Made by a program: the position numbers and the translations under genes
Notes under the pieces: model-generated
The model's database searches: none
Told to the model about the DNA's origin: nothing
The model's input: only the letters and a program-made list of their open reading frames with translations
Origin: Phytophthora quininea
Taxonomy: Eukaryota > Oomycota > Peronosporomycetes > Peronosporales > Peronosporaceae
Assembly (NCBI GenBank): GCA_011947345.1
Contig: JAAVTG010000607.1
Span: 1 to 64,000 of the forward strand
DNA length: 64,000 nt
Direction of reading: 5' to 3'
Shown: in pieces, positions 34,328-43,650 of the stretch
Position numbering within the stretch: position 1 is the stretch's first letter
Layout: the number at the start of each line of letters is the position of its first letter

Positions 34328-34346
34328 AGCACTTCCCAATTTGCAT
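34328..34346 (+). promoter_or_regulatory. INR+FPR-like core promoter of inhibitor-like gene 1
   Basis: gcacttcccaatttgcatc resembles the oomycete core promoter: CAWTTT is intact (caattt), and the initiator is CACTTCC instead of YCATTYY. It is 38 bp before ATG 34384. The same ACTTC variant precedes the other two copies. Confidence 0.5.
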
Positions 34347-34383
34347 CGCACCGCGCAATACAACCACCGATCCAACTTCTTCC

Positions 34384-35172
34384 ATGAAGACTGTCCCCAC
34401 CCTCGCTATCGCTCTTGGACTTCTTGCCGGCACCGACGCCAACACGGAGCACGTGGAGCGTCGACTCGTTCTTGGCGGGTCAACCGTTCCTAGCGGCTCG
34501 AAGACGTACACGGTGGGAATTCGCCAGACACCCGAAGGCAACACTTTCTGCGGCGGGTCTCTCATCTCACCTGACTACGTGCTCACGACTGCGCTCTGCA
34601 CTACCTTCGGCTTTGACCTCAACTACGTGTCCGTGGGCACGCACTTCCTGAACGGAACCCACGACGGCGAGCAGATCAAGGTCGCCTCGGTGCAGAACCA
34701 CACCGACTTCAACATCACCACCATCGACTACGACTTTGCGTTGGTGAAGTTGGAGCGGCCGAGCAAGTTCAAACCTGTGAAACTTGCGAACGCGGACGGC
34801 TCGGATGCTATCCCGGGCGCTTGGGCGACCTTGATGGGGTGGGGCGAGACGACTGCAGACAACGGCATCAACGCATACGAGTTGCAGGGTGTCAACTTGG
34901 AGCTGTGGTCCAACGATGACTGCTTGGCCATTAACTTGGCAGTTGCTAACACGTCGATGTGCGCTGGTGGCAACCCTGGCAAGGACTCGTGCACCGGCGA
35001 CCAGGGTGGCCCTCTGATCCTGGAAAAGAAGACTGGAGATGCCGATGACATTTTGGTCGGCATGTCGAGCTGGGGCTACGATTGCGGCAAGTACCCGTCG
35101 GTCTACTCGCGGGTGTCGTACGCAGTCGAGTGGATCAACTCGATCATCAAGAGCTCGCCCACGCAAATGTAA
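34384..35172 (+). CDS. Glucanase-inhibitor-like trypsin-fold protein 1 (inactive S1 protease homologue)
   Basis: Single exon, 262 residues, secreted: signal peptide MKTVPTLAIALGLLAGTDAN, a short pro-segment, then the S1 fold beginning LVLGGSTV. The catalytic His site reads LTTALC (LTAAHC in trypsins, so His to Leu), the Asp segment is DYDFALVKL (Asp kept), and the Ser site reads GDQGGPL (GDSGGPL in trypsins, so Ser to Gln). Two of three catalytic residues are lost. Loss of the triad in a secreted oomycete S1 homologue is the hallmark of glucanase inhibitor proteins, which bind plant endo-beta-1,3-glucanases. That target is inferred. Potential N-glycosylation sites: NGTH, NHTD, NITT. No frame break. 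Confidence 0.8.
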   Translation: MKTVPTLAIALGLLAGTDANTEHVERRLVLGGSTVPSGSKTYTVGIRQTPEGNTFCGGSLISPDYVLTTALCTTFGFDLNYVSVGTHFLNGTHDGEQIKVASVQNHTDFNITTIDYDFALVKLERPSKFKPVKLANADGSDAIPGAWATLMGWGETTADNGINAYELQGVNLELWSNDDCLAINLAVANTSMCAGGNPGKDSCTGDQGGPLILEKKTGDADDILVGMSSWGYDCGKYPSVYSRVSYAVEWINSIIKSSPTQM

Positions 35173-35633
35173 TTTGCCGAATGTGGCAACGGTAGTCGAC
35201 GAGTTGAGCTCGAACCTTTTGCCTTCAAACAATTTCGTTAATAGATGCAGTCATGCAGACGCAAAACCTTTTGTCGGCTATCGTAAAGGCAAAGGAAGGT
35301 CTCATTGAGAAACCCATTTACGTGAAAAGCGCAGGCCTTGACAACGCAAAGGGCATACTTGCGTACGAAACTCGCCGGAATCACCATTATGATGTCGATG
35401 CCGTAAACTTTGCATGCATCATTATTGCTGTAAGCTAGTTTTGGAAATGTGTGTTCCTTCTCCACGATAATATAAACACCACAACCAAAGTGAGCCGATC
35501 ATGGGCATGTTTCGTCCACTCGACCGATGACGCTTACTCTTCGATCATGTCTTGACTGTCATGAGCAGCAGGTACGCGTAAACTATGTACAAACAAGCAA
35601 TGCTTTCGAAGACTGGTGGTGGTTCCTTGCTGG
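35173..35633. other. Spacer between inhibitor-like genes 1 and 2
   Basis: No coding pattern. It separates the tandem copies 1 and 2. Confidence 0.5.
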
Positions 35634-35652
35634 ACACTTCGCATTTTGCTCC
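35634..35652 (+). promoter_or_regulatory. INR+FPR-like core promoter of inhibitor-like gene 2
   Basis: acacttcgcattttgctcc: the FPR half CATTTTGCT fits CAWTTTNYY exactly, and the initiator half is ACACTTC. It is about 43 bp before ATG 35695. Confidence 0.55.
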
Positions 35653-35694
35653 GCACCGCGCACCTCGCACTACAACCCTCAAGCCAAGCTCCCC

Positions 35695-36474
35695 ATGAAA
35701 ACTGTCTCCACTCTCACCGTCGCTCTTGGACTTCTTGCCGGCACCGACGCCAGCAACGAGCACGTGGAGCGTCGACTCATCCTGGGCGGGTCGGTCGTCC
35801 CGTTCGCCTCGAAGACGTACACGGTGGGAATTCGCCAGACACCCGAAGGCAACACTTTCTGCGGCGGGTCTCTCATCTCACCTGACTACGTGCTCACGAC
35901 TGCGCTCTGCACTACCTTCGGCTTTGACCTCAACTACGTGTCCGTGGGCACGCACTTCCTGAACGGAACCCACGACGGCGAGCAGATCAAGGTCGCCTCG
36001 GTGCAGAACCACACCGACTTCAACATCACCACCGTCGACTACGACTTTGCGTTGGTGAAGTTGGAGCGACCGAGCAAGTTTAAACCTGTGAAACTTGCGT
36101 CGGCTGATGGGTCGGATATCGTCACGGGCGCTTGGGCGACCTTGATGGGGTGGGGTGCAACCACCGATGAAAACGGAGCCTTCTCGTACGAACTGCAAGG
36201 CGTCAAATTGCAGTTGTGGGCCAACGCCGACTGCTGGGCTAGGGGCATGGGCGTAGGCAACACGTCGGTGTGCGCTGGAGGATTTCCAGGAAAGGACTCG
36301 TGCACGGGTGACCAGGGTGGGCCTCTGATCCTGGAGAAGGAGGCTGGAGACGCCGACGATGTTCTAGTCGGAGTTTCGAGCTGGGGCTTCCACTGCGGCT
36401 GGTACTACCCGTCGGTCTACTCGCGCGTGCCGTACGCGATCGAGTGGATCAACGCGGTGACCAAAGGCCAGTAA
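35695..36474 (+). CDS. Glucanase-inhibitor-like trypsin-fold protein 2
   Basis: Single exon, 259 residues, intact, in tandem 522 bp downstream of copy 1. Signal peptide MKTVSTLTVALGLLAGTDAS. Same substitutions at the catalytic sites: LTTALC for His and GDQGGPL for Ser, Asp kept in DYDFALVKL. About 230 bp (from tcgaagacgtacacgg to the codons for NITT) are identical in sequence to copy 1. After that the copies diverge, especially in the loop between DGSD and the Ser-site region (GATTDENGAFSYEL against GETTADNGINAYEL). Loop variation in a dead protease fold fits diversification of a binding surface against host enzymes; this is inference. Confidence 0.8.
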   Translation: MKTVSTLTVALGLLAGTDASNEHVERRLILGGSVVPFASKTYTVGIRQTPEGNTFCGGSLISPDYVLTTALCTTFGFDLNYVSVGTHFLNGTHDGEQIKVASVQNHTDFNITTVDYDFALVKLERPSKFKPVKLASADGSDIVTGAWATLMGWGATTDENGAFSYELQGVKLQLWANADCWARGMGVGNTSVCAGGFPGKDSCTGDQGGPLILEKEAGDADDVLVGVSSWGFHCGWYYPSVYSRVPYAIEWINAVTKGQ

Positions 36475-36974
36475 TACAAGTCCGAGTGGACCTCTGCCAA
36501 GAAAACTGGGTAGGCAAAACTTTGCATAACGAAATAGATGCTTCTTGTGCAGCACAATACGTGGGACTGAAAGAGAGTCATTTGTTGCCTGGATACTCAC
36601 CGTTTGTCGTGTAAACACCGCTTGTCATGACGCGCAAAACTTGATGCTGTTTCGGCCCTCGTACGGCCTGCAGAGTATAAAGCACTGGTCATTGCCGCAC
36701 TCCGCATGCTACAGCCCTTCGCCATGTGATCAGCATTCCACGGAACTTCAGGTTGGTGATGTTCTTGTTTCTATTCGTCAACTTATTCCAATCCTAATAT
36801 TCACCCATTTTCATACTAATTTCAGGTTGTATGGTAACTTATTCAAGATACACATCACTTTAACAAGACCGCCTCGTGACTCGACCACATTCAACAACCA
36901 CGTCTTGATGACCCGCACGGAGCAGTAGACACGGTCCGCTCGTACGTCAGTCTGCAATCTCTCTCCAAGCAGCG
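36475..36974. other. Intergenic, nothing assigned
   Basis: 500 bp before the dehydratase start. No coding pattern. It presumably holds the dehydratase promoter; cgaccacattcaaca near 36880-36895 is only a weak initiator candidate. Confidence 0.4.
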
Positions 36975-38203
36975 ATGGCCTCGACTACCGACACGCCAGC
37001 AGCGTCTTCCACCACCAGTCCGCTCTTCACGCGCCGCATTCTCGTGACTGGCGGCGCGGGCTTCATCGGGTCGCACGTGGTCATCCACTTGGTGCAGCGC
37101 TACCCTCAATACTACATCGTCAACTTGGACTCGCTCGACTACTGCTCCTGCGTGCGTAACGTGCACTCGGCCATCAGTTCATGTGGCAGTGAAGCCGAAG
37201 AGCAGCGAAAATCCGAGAGTGAAGAGGAGGACGAAGTCTGCGAACGTCTCCGAGGCAGCTTCTGCGAGCCAGGAGACGACGACCTGAGTGACGAGTACCT
37301 TAAAACGCTCCCTACCAACTACAAGTTCATCCATGGCAGTATCACCAGTGCAGACTTGGTGGGCTACGTGCTCAAGACGGAGAAGATCGACACCATCATG
37401 CACTTTGCGGCCCAGAGCCACGTGGACAATTCCTTCGGCAACTCGATCCAGTTCAGCACCACCAACATCTTGGGCACCCACGTGCTGCTAGAAGCAGCGA
37501 GGCTGCATGGGGTCAAAAGTTTGTCCATGTGAGCACGGACGAGGTCTACGGAGAAGGCCAGCCAGACTCGGCTCCCATGACGGAAGATCATGTCCTCGAA
37601 CCCACCAACCCATACGCAGCCACCAAAGCGGGCGCCGAGTTCCTCGTTAAGACCTACCACCGCTCGTTCGGTCTCCCTACCATCATCACACGCAGCAATA
37701 ACGTCTACGGACCCCACCAATACCCGGAGAAACTCATCCCAAAGTTCATCAACCAAATTCTGCGTGACCGACCCGTGACGATCCACGGCGACGGCATGCA
37801 CACACGCAACTACCTCTACATCTCGGACGTTGTGGCTGCGTTCGACCTCATTCTCCATCAAGGAAAAGTCGGCGAGGTCTACAACATCGGAGGGGAGAAC
37901 GAACTGTCCAATAAAGAGGTGGCCATGGACTTGCTGGAGGTCATGAAACCCGAACTCGTCGGAGCAGAGAAGGCCAAGATGATCACCCACGTGGAGGACC
38001 GGCCGTTCAACGACCATCGGTACACCATCGACGCGACCAAGGTCCGTTGTCTGGGCTGGACGGAGCAGGTGCCGTGGCGTGATGGGCTGCGCAAGACTGT
38101 CAAGTGGTGCTGTCGCTACGGCCACCGCTTCACCAACGTCGACCACGCGCTCGAGGCGCATCCGATCGCCTTCAAAAAGTCGTACAAACTCAATCTGCCA
38201 TAG
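36975..38203 (+). CDS. NDP-glucose 4,6-dehydratase (RmlB/RHM type)
   Basis: Extended short-chain dehydrogenase. The NAD-binding motif TGGAGFIGSH starts about residue 25. HFAAQSHVDNS, STDEVYGE (the Asp-Glu pair of the dehydratase active site), NPYAATKAGAEF (Tyr-x3-Lys), RSNNVYGPHQYPEKLIP and the GDGMHTRNYLYISD substrate loop follow. It makes the 4-keto-6-deoxy sugar nucleotide on the way to rhamnose. One break: AAAA at 37515-37518 should have an extra base for the frame to run from HGVK into FVHVSTDEVYG. An acidic Ser/Glu-rich insert of about 50 residues (37163-37310) sits between the first beta-alpha units and is unusual for the family. Without the break the protein has about 409 residues. 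Cytosolic by prediction. Confidence 0.88.
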
Positions 38204-38342
38204 AAAACAAATAGTTTTTGTGCGGCAGACGACTATATAGCACATACTTTCCAACAAAAGATACACGACAAGTAAGTTTATTCAAGGGATGCCGTGGAAG
38301 ATGGAGTTTTCATTCGCTCTGTACGCAAGAATTTATCGCCAT

Positions 38343-39132
38343 CTACTTCTGCGAAGAAGAACTCTTGATCACCGAGTTGATCCACTTGATCGCGTAGGAC
38401 ACCCGCGAGTAGACCGACGGGTACTTGCCGCACTGGTACCCCAGCTCGAAACCCCAACGAGAACATCGTCGGCATCTCCAGCCTTCTTTCCAGGATCAGA
38501 GGGCCACCCTGGTCACCCGTGCACGAATCCTTGCCGGGGACGCCACCGGCGCACACCGAACTGGGGGCAATCGGCATGCCAATGGCCAAACACTTTTCGT
38601 TGGCCCACAACTGCAATTTGACGCCTTGCAGTTCGTACGAGAAGGGTGCATTGTCAGCATTGGAGATTTCACCCCACCCCATCATGGTTGCCCAAGCGCC
38701 CGGGATAGCATCCGAGCCGTCCGCGTTCGCAAGTTTCACAGGTTTGAACTTGCTCGGCCGCTCCAACTTCACCAACGCAAAGTCGTAGTCGACGGTGGTG
38801 ATGTTGAAGTCGGTGTGGTTCTGCACCGAGGCGACCTTGATCTGCTCGCCGTCGTGGGTTCCGTTCAGGAAGTGCGTGCCCACGGACACGTAGTTGAGGT
38901 CAAAGCCGAAGGTAGTGCAGAGCGCAGTCGTGAGCACGTAGTCGGGCGAGATGAGGGACCCGCCGCAGAAAGTGTTGCCTTCGGGTGTCTGGCGAATTCC
39001 CACCGTGTACGTCTTCGAGCCGCTGGAAACGGTTGACCCGCCCAGGATGAGTCGACGCTCCACGTGCTCCGTGTTGGCGTCGGTGCCGGCAAGAAGTCCA
39101 AGAGCGACGGCGAGGGTGGAGGCAGTCTTCAT
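38343..39132 (-). CDS. Glucanase-inhibitor-like trypsin-fold protein 3, frame-broken
   Basis: Opposite strand to copies 1 and 2, ATG 39132. Signal peptide MKTASTLAVALGLLAGTDAN, the same inactivating substitutions (LTTALC, GDQGGPL) and very high identity to the others through the N-terminal half. The frame is lost after residue 220 at 38484-38489 (three-base run where copy 1 has four). Compared with copies 1 and 2, a second base is missing at CCCC 38439-38442, after which the family frame (CGKYPSVYSRVSYAIKWIN) runs to a stop at 38345-38343. Read literally it ends in an unrelated tail of about 70 residues. Either a decaying copy or two assembly errors. It converges with the dehydratase, 139 bp apart. 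Confidence 0.75.
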
Positions 39133-39169
39133 GGGAGAAGTCGGATCGGTGGTTGTATTGCGCAGAGCG

Positions 39170-39188
39170 TTGCAAAATGCGAAGTGCG
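39170..39188 (-). promoter_or_regulatory. INR+FPR-like core promoter of inhibitor-like gene 3
   Basis: On the minus strand the sequence reads cacttcgcattttgcaacg. This is almost the same as that before copy 2, and lies about 40 bp before ATG 39132. Confidence 0.55.
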
Positions 39189-39932
39189 AAGTCTTGTGCC
39201 AGCACATAAGCAATCTTTGTCAATTCACGACAAGCAACAAGTGCGCGGTTCATCATAATCCTCCAAGCGGAAAGACGAAGGGTTCTTGGATTTGAAAATG
39301 TGTGGGTACTTGTCGGAGTGAAATAGATGGCCGAGTAGCGGGTTATAACGCCGTGTTGGATCTGTAGGCTGATAGAGCACAGAAGTATCAACTTGCGTAA
39401 GGAATTTCGAGAAAGGTGCTGCTAGTTGCCATGCTATCTCGTTCCATTGAAGCGGCATCGCTTGAATACGGCTCAAGTCGATACGACGCGCTGCTGGGGC
39501 TCTGCACAGAAACACATAATCACTCGTGAGCCCATAATCAACAAAAACAGCATGCGGAAGACGTGGACTCTTCAGCGAGTGCTACGGGATCTTCTCCGTC
39601 GAACATCGTCATTTCGTCATCAGCTTCAGGATTCTTCACTTCTGTCGAGCGGAAACTCTCGGTGTCTGCGATGTATGTACATTTGTGCTCAGTTCTTTTC
39701 TTCAATTCACCTCGTTTCGTCGTGACATGGGATGTCCGGTGGGAAGAATAGCACGACAGGAACTTTCGTAACACACCAGACAAGCTCAACAACAACTCCC
39801 CAATTGGTGCTCTCTTGAGCTCGTAAGAAACGACACTGACTGCCCACCTCAGAACTGCTTATTAACTATTTTTTATTGACTACTTTAGAATTTAAAGCCC
39901 GCTTTGTGTTTCAACTGTGGCGCGCTTCTCTC
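39189..39932. other. Intergenic with two small leftward open frames
   Basis: Two minus-strand frames (39515-39225 and 39795-39538) have mildly protein-like composition. The second ends in CCFC, a possible prenylation-type tail, but it has no recognisable domain and only alternative starts. I leave both unassigned. No repeat seen. Confidence 0.3.
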
Positions 39933-41192
39933 CTACCTTGGGGAGTCTGGGGGCTCGTAGAGCCCGTGAGGCTGAGCAGGATACGGAGAATGTCCGTGAG
40001 GTGGTTGATGAAGTCGATGGTGGCTATTGCGAGCCATGTGTGCGTTGGTTGCCGCCAATTCCGGCGTGCTGGCAGAAGACCACGAGTTCTGCGAGAGATT
40101 GGCAGCGTGAGTGGACGAGTGGTAGCTTGAGTCGACCGTCCGTGGAGAGAACGTCGTCATGAACGAGACGTCCCATTTGTTCTGGTTTAAATGGTAGCGT
40201 CGGTGGTGGGCGCACCACACGCAGTCGGGCGACGAGCACTCCACAAACTCGACGAGTTGGGACTGTGGCAGCACCAGCATCCTCGTGGGCTCTCGCTGTT
40301 CCACTCGTCGCATAATGTACAGGAATACTAGACTGAGGACCAAGCCAGGTACGAAGTACTTGATGATGCAGTAGCTCTCAAAGCTCAGTGTCGGCCATGA
40401 GTCCTCATCGCCGGACACTAGAACCGGCACGTCCATGACAATCTGCAGCGTCAAGGACGCCGTGAGGAAGACCATCAGCAGCGTCATCTGAATCACTGAC
40501 TTGTTCTTCATGTCGTCGGCCATAGCCGCAGACAGCAACCTCTCCCGGAGCTGAACTGCGACTATGCATGCCACCACGGCGTCAAAAGTGAGTGTCACGA
40601 CGTTGACGATCCGGTAGACTAGCAGCATCTTGTAGGCGTCGTGTGGGTAGTTTCGGATCTGATTCGGAGAGTTCAAGCCGTGCACGATCACGTGCACTCC
40701 CGTGACGAAGGAGCAGACCAAATGCACCGAGTGTAAAGCCACCAACGGATGCAGCACCGTCACCCGCTTGGTTCGGTGCAGTTCCTGCGTTGTGATGCGG
40801 CCGGCCGTGACCGCAGAGGACCACTGGAAAATCACCGCTGCCGTGCAGAGCAGCACCATCGAGTTCGACCAGAGCAAACTCGCCAATCCGGTCGCTAACA
40901 AGTCTGGATTGCACATGCCGAGCCAAAAGAGCAGGCGTAGAGCACATGACAGCAGCAAAACCTAAGAAAAAACACAAAAATAATTAGTTTCAGTAAAAAA
41001 ATATAAAAACCAATAGCAAAATTCTCGTCGACGTACAAAATGCAGGAAAATGCGTCTCGGATGGGAGCTCCAGTAGAGCTGGTGGAAGGTGCGCCAGAGC
41101 GTGACGCCGGCCAGGATCGCCTCCAGCAGCATGGCCGGCAGCAGCGCCCAGCTCGCGCACTGCAGCGTCGACGTGGGGTCCAGCCACGCCAT
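39933..41192 (-). CDS. Seven-helix membrane protein, THH1/TOM1/TOM3-like
   Basis: Exons 41192-41037 and 40961-39933, intron 75 nt (GTACGT...TCTTAG), 394 residues. ATG 41192 is chosen because it is the first ATG before the first hydrophobic segment. There are seven hydrophobic segments: ALLPAMLLEAILAGVTL, RIFLHFVLLLSCALRLLFW, SLLWSNSMVLLCTAAVIF, HPLVALHSVHLVCSFVTG, MLLVYRIVNVVTLTFDAVVA, TLLMVFLTASLTLQIV and YFVPGLVLSLVFLYI. The pattern FLHF..L..CALRLLFWLG then SLLWSNSMVLLCTAAVIFQW matches THH1/TOM1/TOM3-type proteins of plants, membrane proteins linked to vesicle or tonoplast functions and distantly GPCR-like. The C-terminal tail (about 120 residues) is Ser/His/Pro-rich and contains CSSPDCVWCAHH. 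Function in oomycetes unknown. Confidence 0.6.
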
Positions 41193-41919
41193 CTCGTCGG
41201 GGAATGGTCCAGTCTGGTCCGGGCGGCCCCAAAATTGGTCCTGTCTGCTCTGCGGCTTCTTTGTTCCCTTCCTCTGCGAAGTCGAGTCGGTCAATTAGGT
41301 CAATGCGAGGGCTCGTGCTCTGCGGGTCTTGGGGCGAGTTGGAGAATGCGGTCGCGAGAAGCGCTCGAGGGGGTGCCGGACGTTATTTTAGACTGGCCGA
41401 TTGTATGCCCGCAAAAAGAAGAAAGATTGGTGGCCGAACTGGTCGACTGCGGGGATTCGAAAAAGGGGGCGGAAATGGGGCGAACGGGCATAATGGACGG
41501 TGGACGCATGTGCGTCAGGGTCCAAGTGATTGACCGAGTCGTGGTCGAGTCTGGCGGTCGCCTAGTAGTGTTGTCTGCCAGGTCTTTCAAGCAGTTTGGT
41601 AGCGAGATGGCAGAGGAGATGGCAGTTCGGGTCCCGTGAAGGAGGTGCTAGCTACCTCGACAACCGCACGATTTCAGCTGCCAGAAGTTCGATATTGGAG
41701 CCATCCGTGACCGGTAGTACCGTACTCTAGAAAGCGTCCACGAGGACAGCGCGTTTCGTACTTCTAGCAGGACTGTACTAGACCGAAGAAGGGAGTTGCC
41801 AGCGTTGGTGGGCTCTCTTGAGTTCCTACTACAGTGGAGGACTTCAGGTCCGGAAGGCCTTGGCAGGCAGTTGGTGTGCTGCACATCATAACGGAGACTT
41901 GAAGAACCCCTTCGGGATC
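41193..41919. other. Divergent intergenic region
   Basis: It lies between the TOM1-like gene (leftward) and the subtilase (rightward). Open frames here have no start or family support. The leftward frame of the membrane-protein gene is open upstream of its ATG, but only with non-ATG starts. Confidence 0.4.
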
Positions 41920-43535
41920 ATGCGTCAAGCGATCCCCACCTTCCTGCTGGCGTTGCTCGTCGTGTGGGGCGCAACTGCCGCGGCCGACCGCGTGCTGCTG
42001 GTGCATCTGCATCCCGTCGACGCTCTGCACAAACTGCCACTCGACTCGCAGCTTTCTGCTGCTCAACGACGAGAAAATGTCCGCTACATCCACACCAGCG
42101 CCTTCCACGACGTTCAGAGCAGTGTGGCGGATTTTATCACGGCTCAAGAACATCTCACAGTGGAAATCCGTCACCTCTGGTTGCAAAATACGCTGGTGGT
42201 GAGAGTCAAGGAAGACCAAGATGCTATTAATCCTAGCGAGTTCTTTAGCCAAGAGCTACGCTGGTTCCCAGGAGTTCTACAAGTTGAAGAAGACACAAAC
42301 GTGCTAAAGTTGATCGGAGGGGAACAACATGAAGAAGAGGCTGAAGATCCACAGAGCAACATTAAGCTGCTACATGCTCCACAACTGTGGGCTGCAGGGG
42401 CCAAAGGGAAGAACGTGGTCGTTGCTAACATTGATTCTGGAGTGCGGTACACGCACGAAGCACTGAGAGGCAACTTCAGAGGTGAGAAAATTTGCTTTTG
42501 TAGTAGTGTTGCTGTGCTGATCTGTGCTATATTGACGTTTTGCAGGGACTAACGGTGGTAAAGTGAACTTCGACTACTCGTTCTGGTTCACTCCAGGCAC
42601 GGACATGTCGAAGGAGACACCAGATACCGCAGATATTGTGGGGCACGGCACACACACTATTGGCACTGCAGTTGGTAGCAAAGGCATCGGAGTCGCGCCG
42701 GAAGCGACGTGGATCACAGCCCGCGCTTTCGACGAGAGGGGTCAGCTAACAAGAGCGACTTCCTGCTGGCTGCACAGTGGGTGCTGTGCCCTACCAAGAT
42801 GGATGGAACTGGTGAAGACTGCTCTCTTGGTGCCAACGTGGTGACTAACTCGTATGGGGTGGATCGATCGACGCCCGAGTATCCAGCATGGACATGGCTG
42901 AGCAAAGTCATTGATACTTGGCGTGCTGCAGGCGTCTACCCGGTTTTCGCAAGTGGAAACACCAACGGTTTTCTGTGTGGTAGTGTGTATTATCCTGGTA
43001 GTCGGGAGGATACGATTGCAGTCGGGGCGTTGATGGGCGGGAGATCTCTTTGGGGTGCCAGTGGAAAGGGCCCAAGTGTTGAGGACGAGTACGCTTTGTC
43101 TAGTGCTAGCAGCAAGTATATCATCAAACCTGACTACGTTGCTCCGGGGTTTGCTATCGGTCAGCTCTGAGTGGAGGAGACACTTTGTACACGCGGCTAA
43201 CTGGAACTTCCATGGCGACGCCGCATATTGCTGGAGCTATTGCACTTCTACTGAGTCTGAACACCAGCAGAAGTTCGCTGACTGCACCCCTACCGATGGA
43301 AAAGGTACTGGGAAGCCTGGCAGATACTGCGACTCGAGACTTACGCAAACCGTTCCTTGTGCCGAGCAAATGCGGCAATACGACGTATCGACAATACCCA
43401 AACAACATTTACGGTTGGGGCCTGCCGAATGTGTGTTCTGCAGCGAAATCCCTTGGCTTTGGATGCCACGACTTGCAAGTCGATGCGGAAGATGTCCGAT
43501 CCATTGCGATCAGTGAAGTATCCGCAACTGAGTGA
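41920..43535 (+). CDS. Secreted subtilisin-like serine protease (S8), frame-broken
   Basis: Exon 1 is 41920-42481, intron 64 nt (GTGAGA...TTGCAG), exon 2 is 42546-43535. Signal peptide MRQAIPTFLLALLVVWGATAAA, then an inhibitor-type prodomain of about 120 residues. The catalytic domain keeps all active residues: Asp in VVVANIDSGVRYTH, His in GHGTHTIGT, the oxyanion Asn in FASGNTNGF and Ser in GTSMATPHIAGA. Two breaks: GGGG 42738-42741 (after DERG) and about 43155-43162 (between VAPG and the strand before GTSMATP). With both repaired the protein is about 517 residues. It would act in the apoplast or secretory path. The preserved triad and homopolymer position of one break argue for sequence error. 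Confidence 0.8.
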
Positions 43536-43650
43536 AGAGTACAATGGATACCCACAAGCACTTAACCAGGCGAAAATGAACATGAATTGTTTGCAGTTAT
43601 GGAATAGAAACTTGCTGATTGCTAGCATCAGTTCTCACGGTGTTAGTAGG

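Noticed and set aside
34384..39132. Active trypsin-like proteases
   Set aside because: The catalytic His and Ser positions carry Leu and Gln in all three copies, so proteolysis is not expected.
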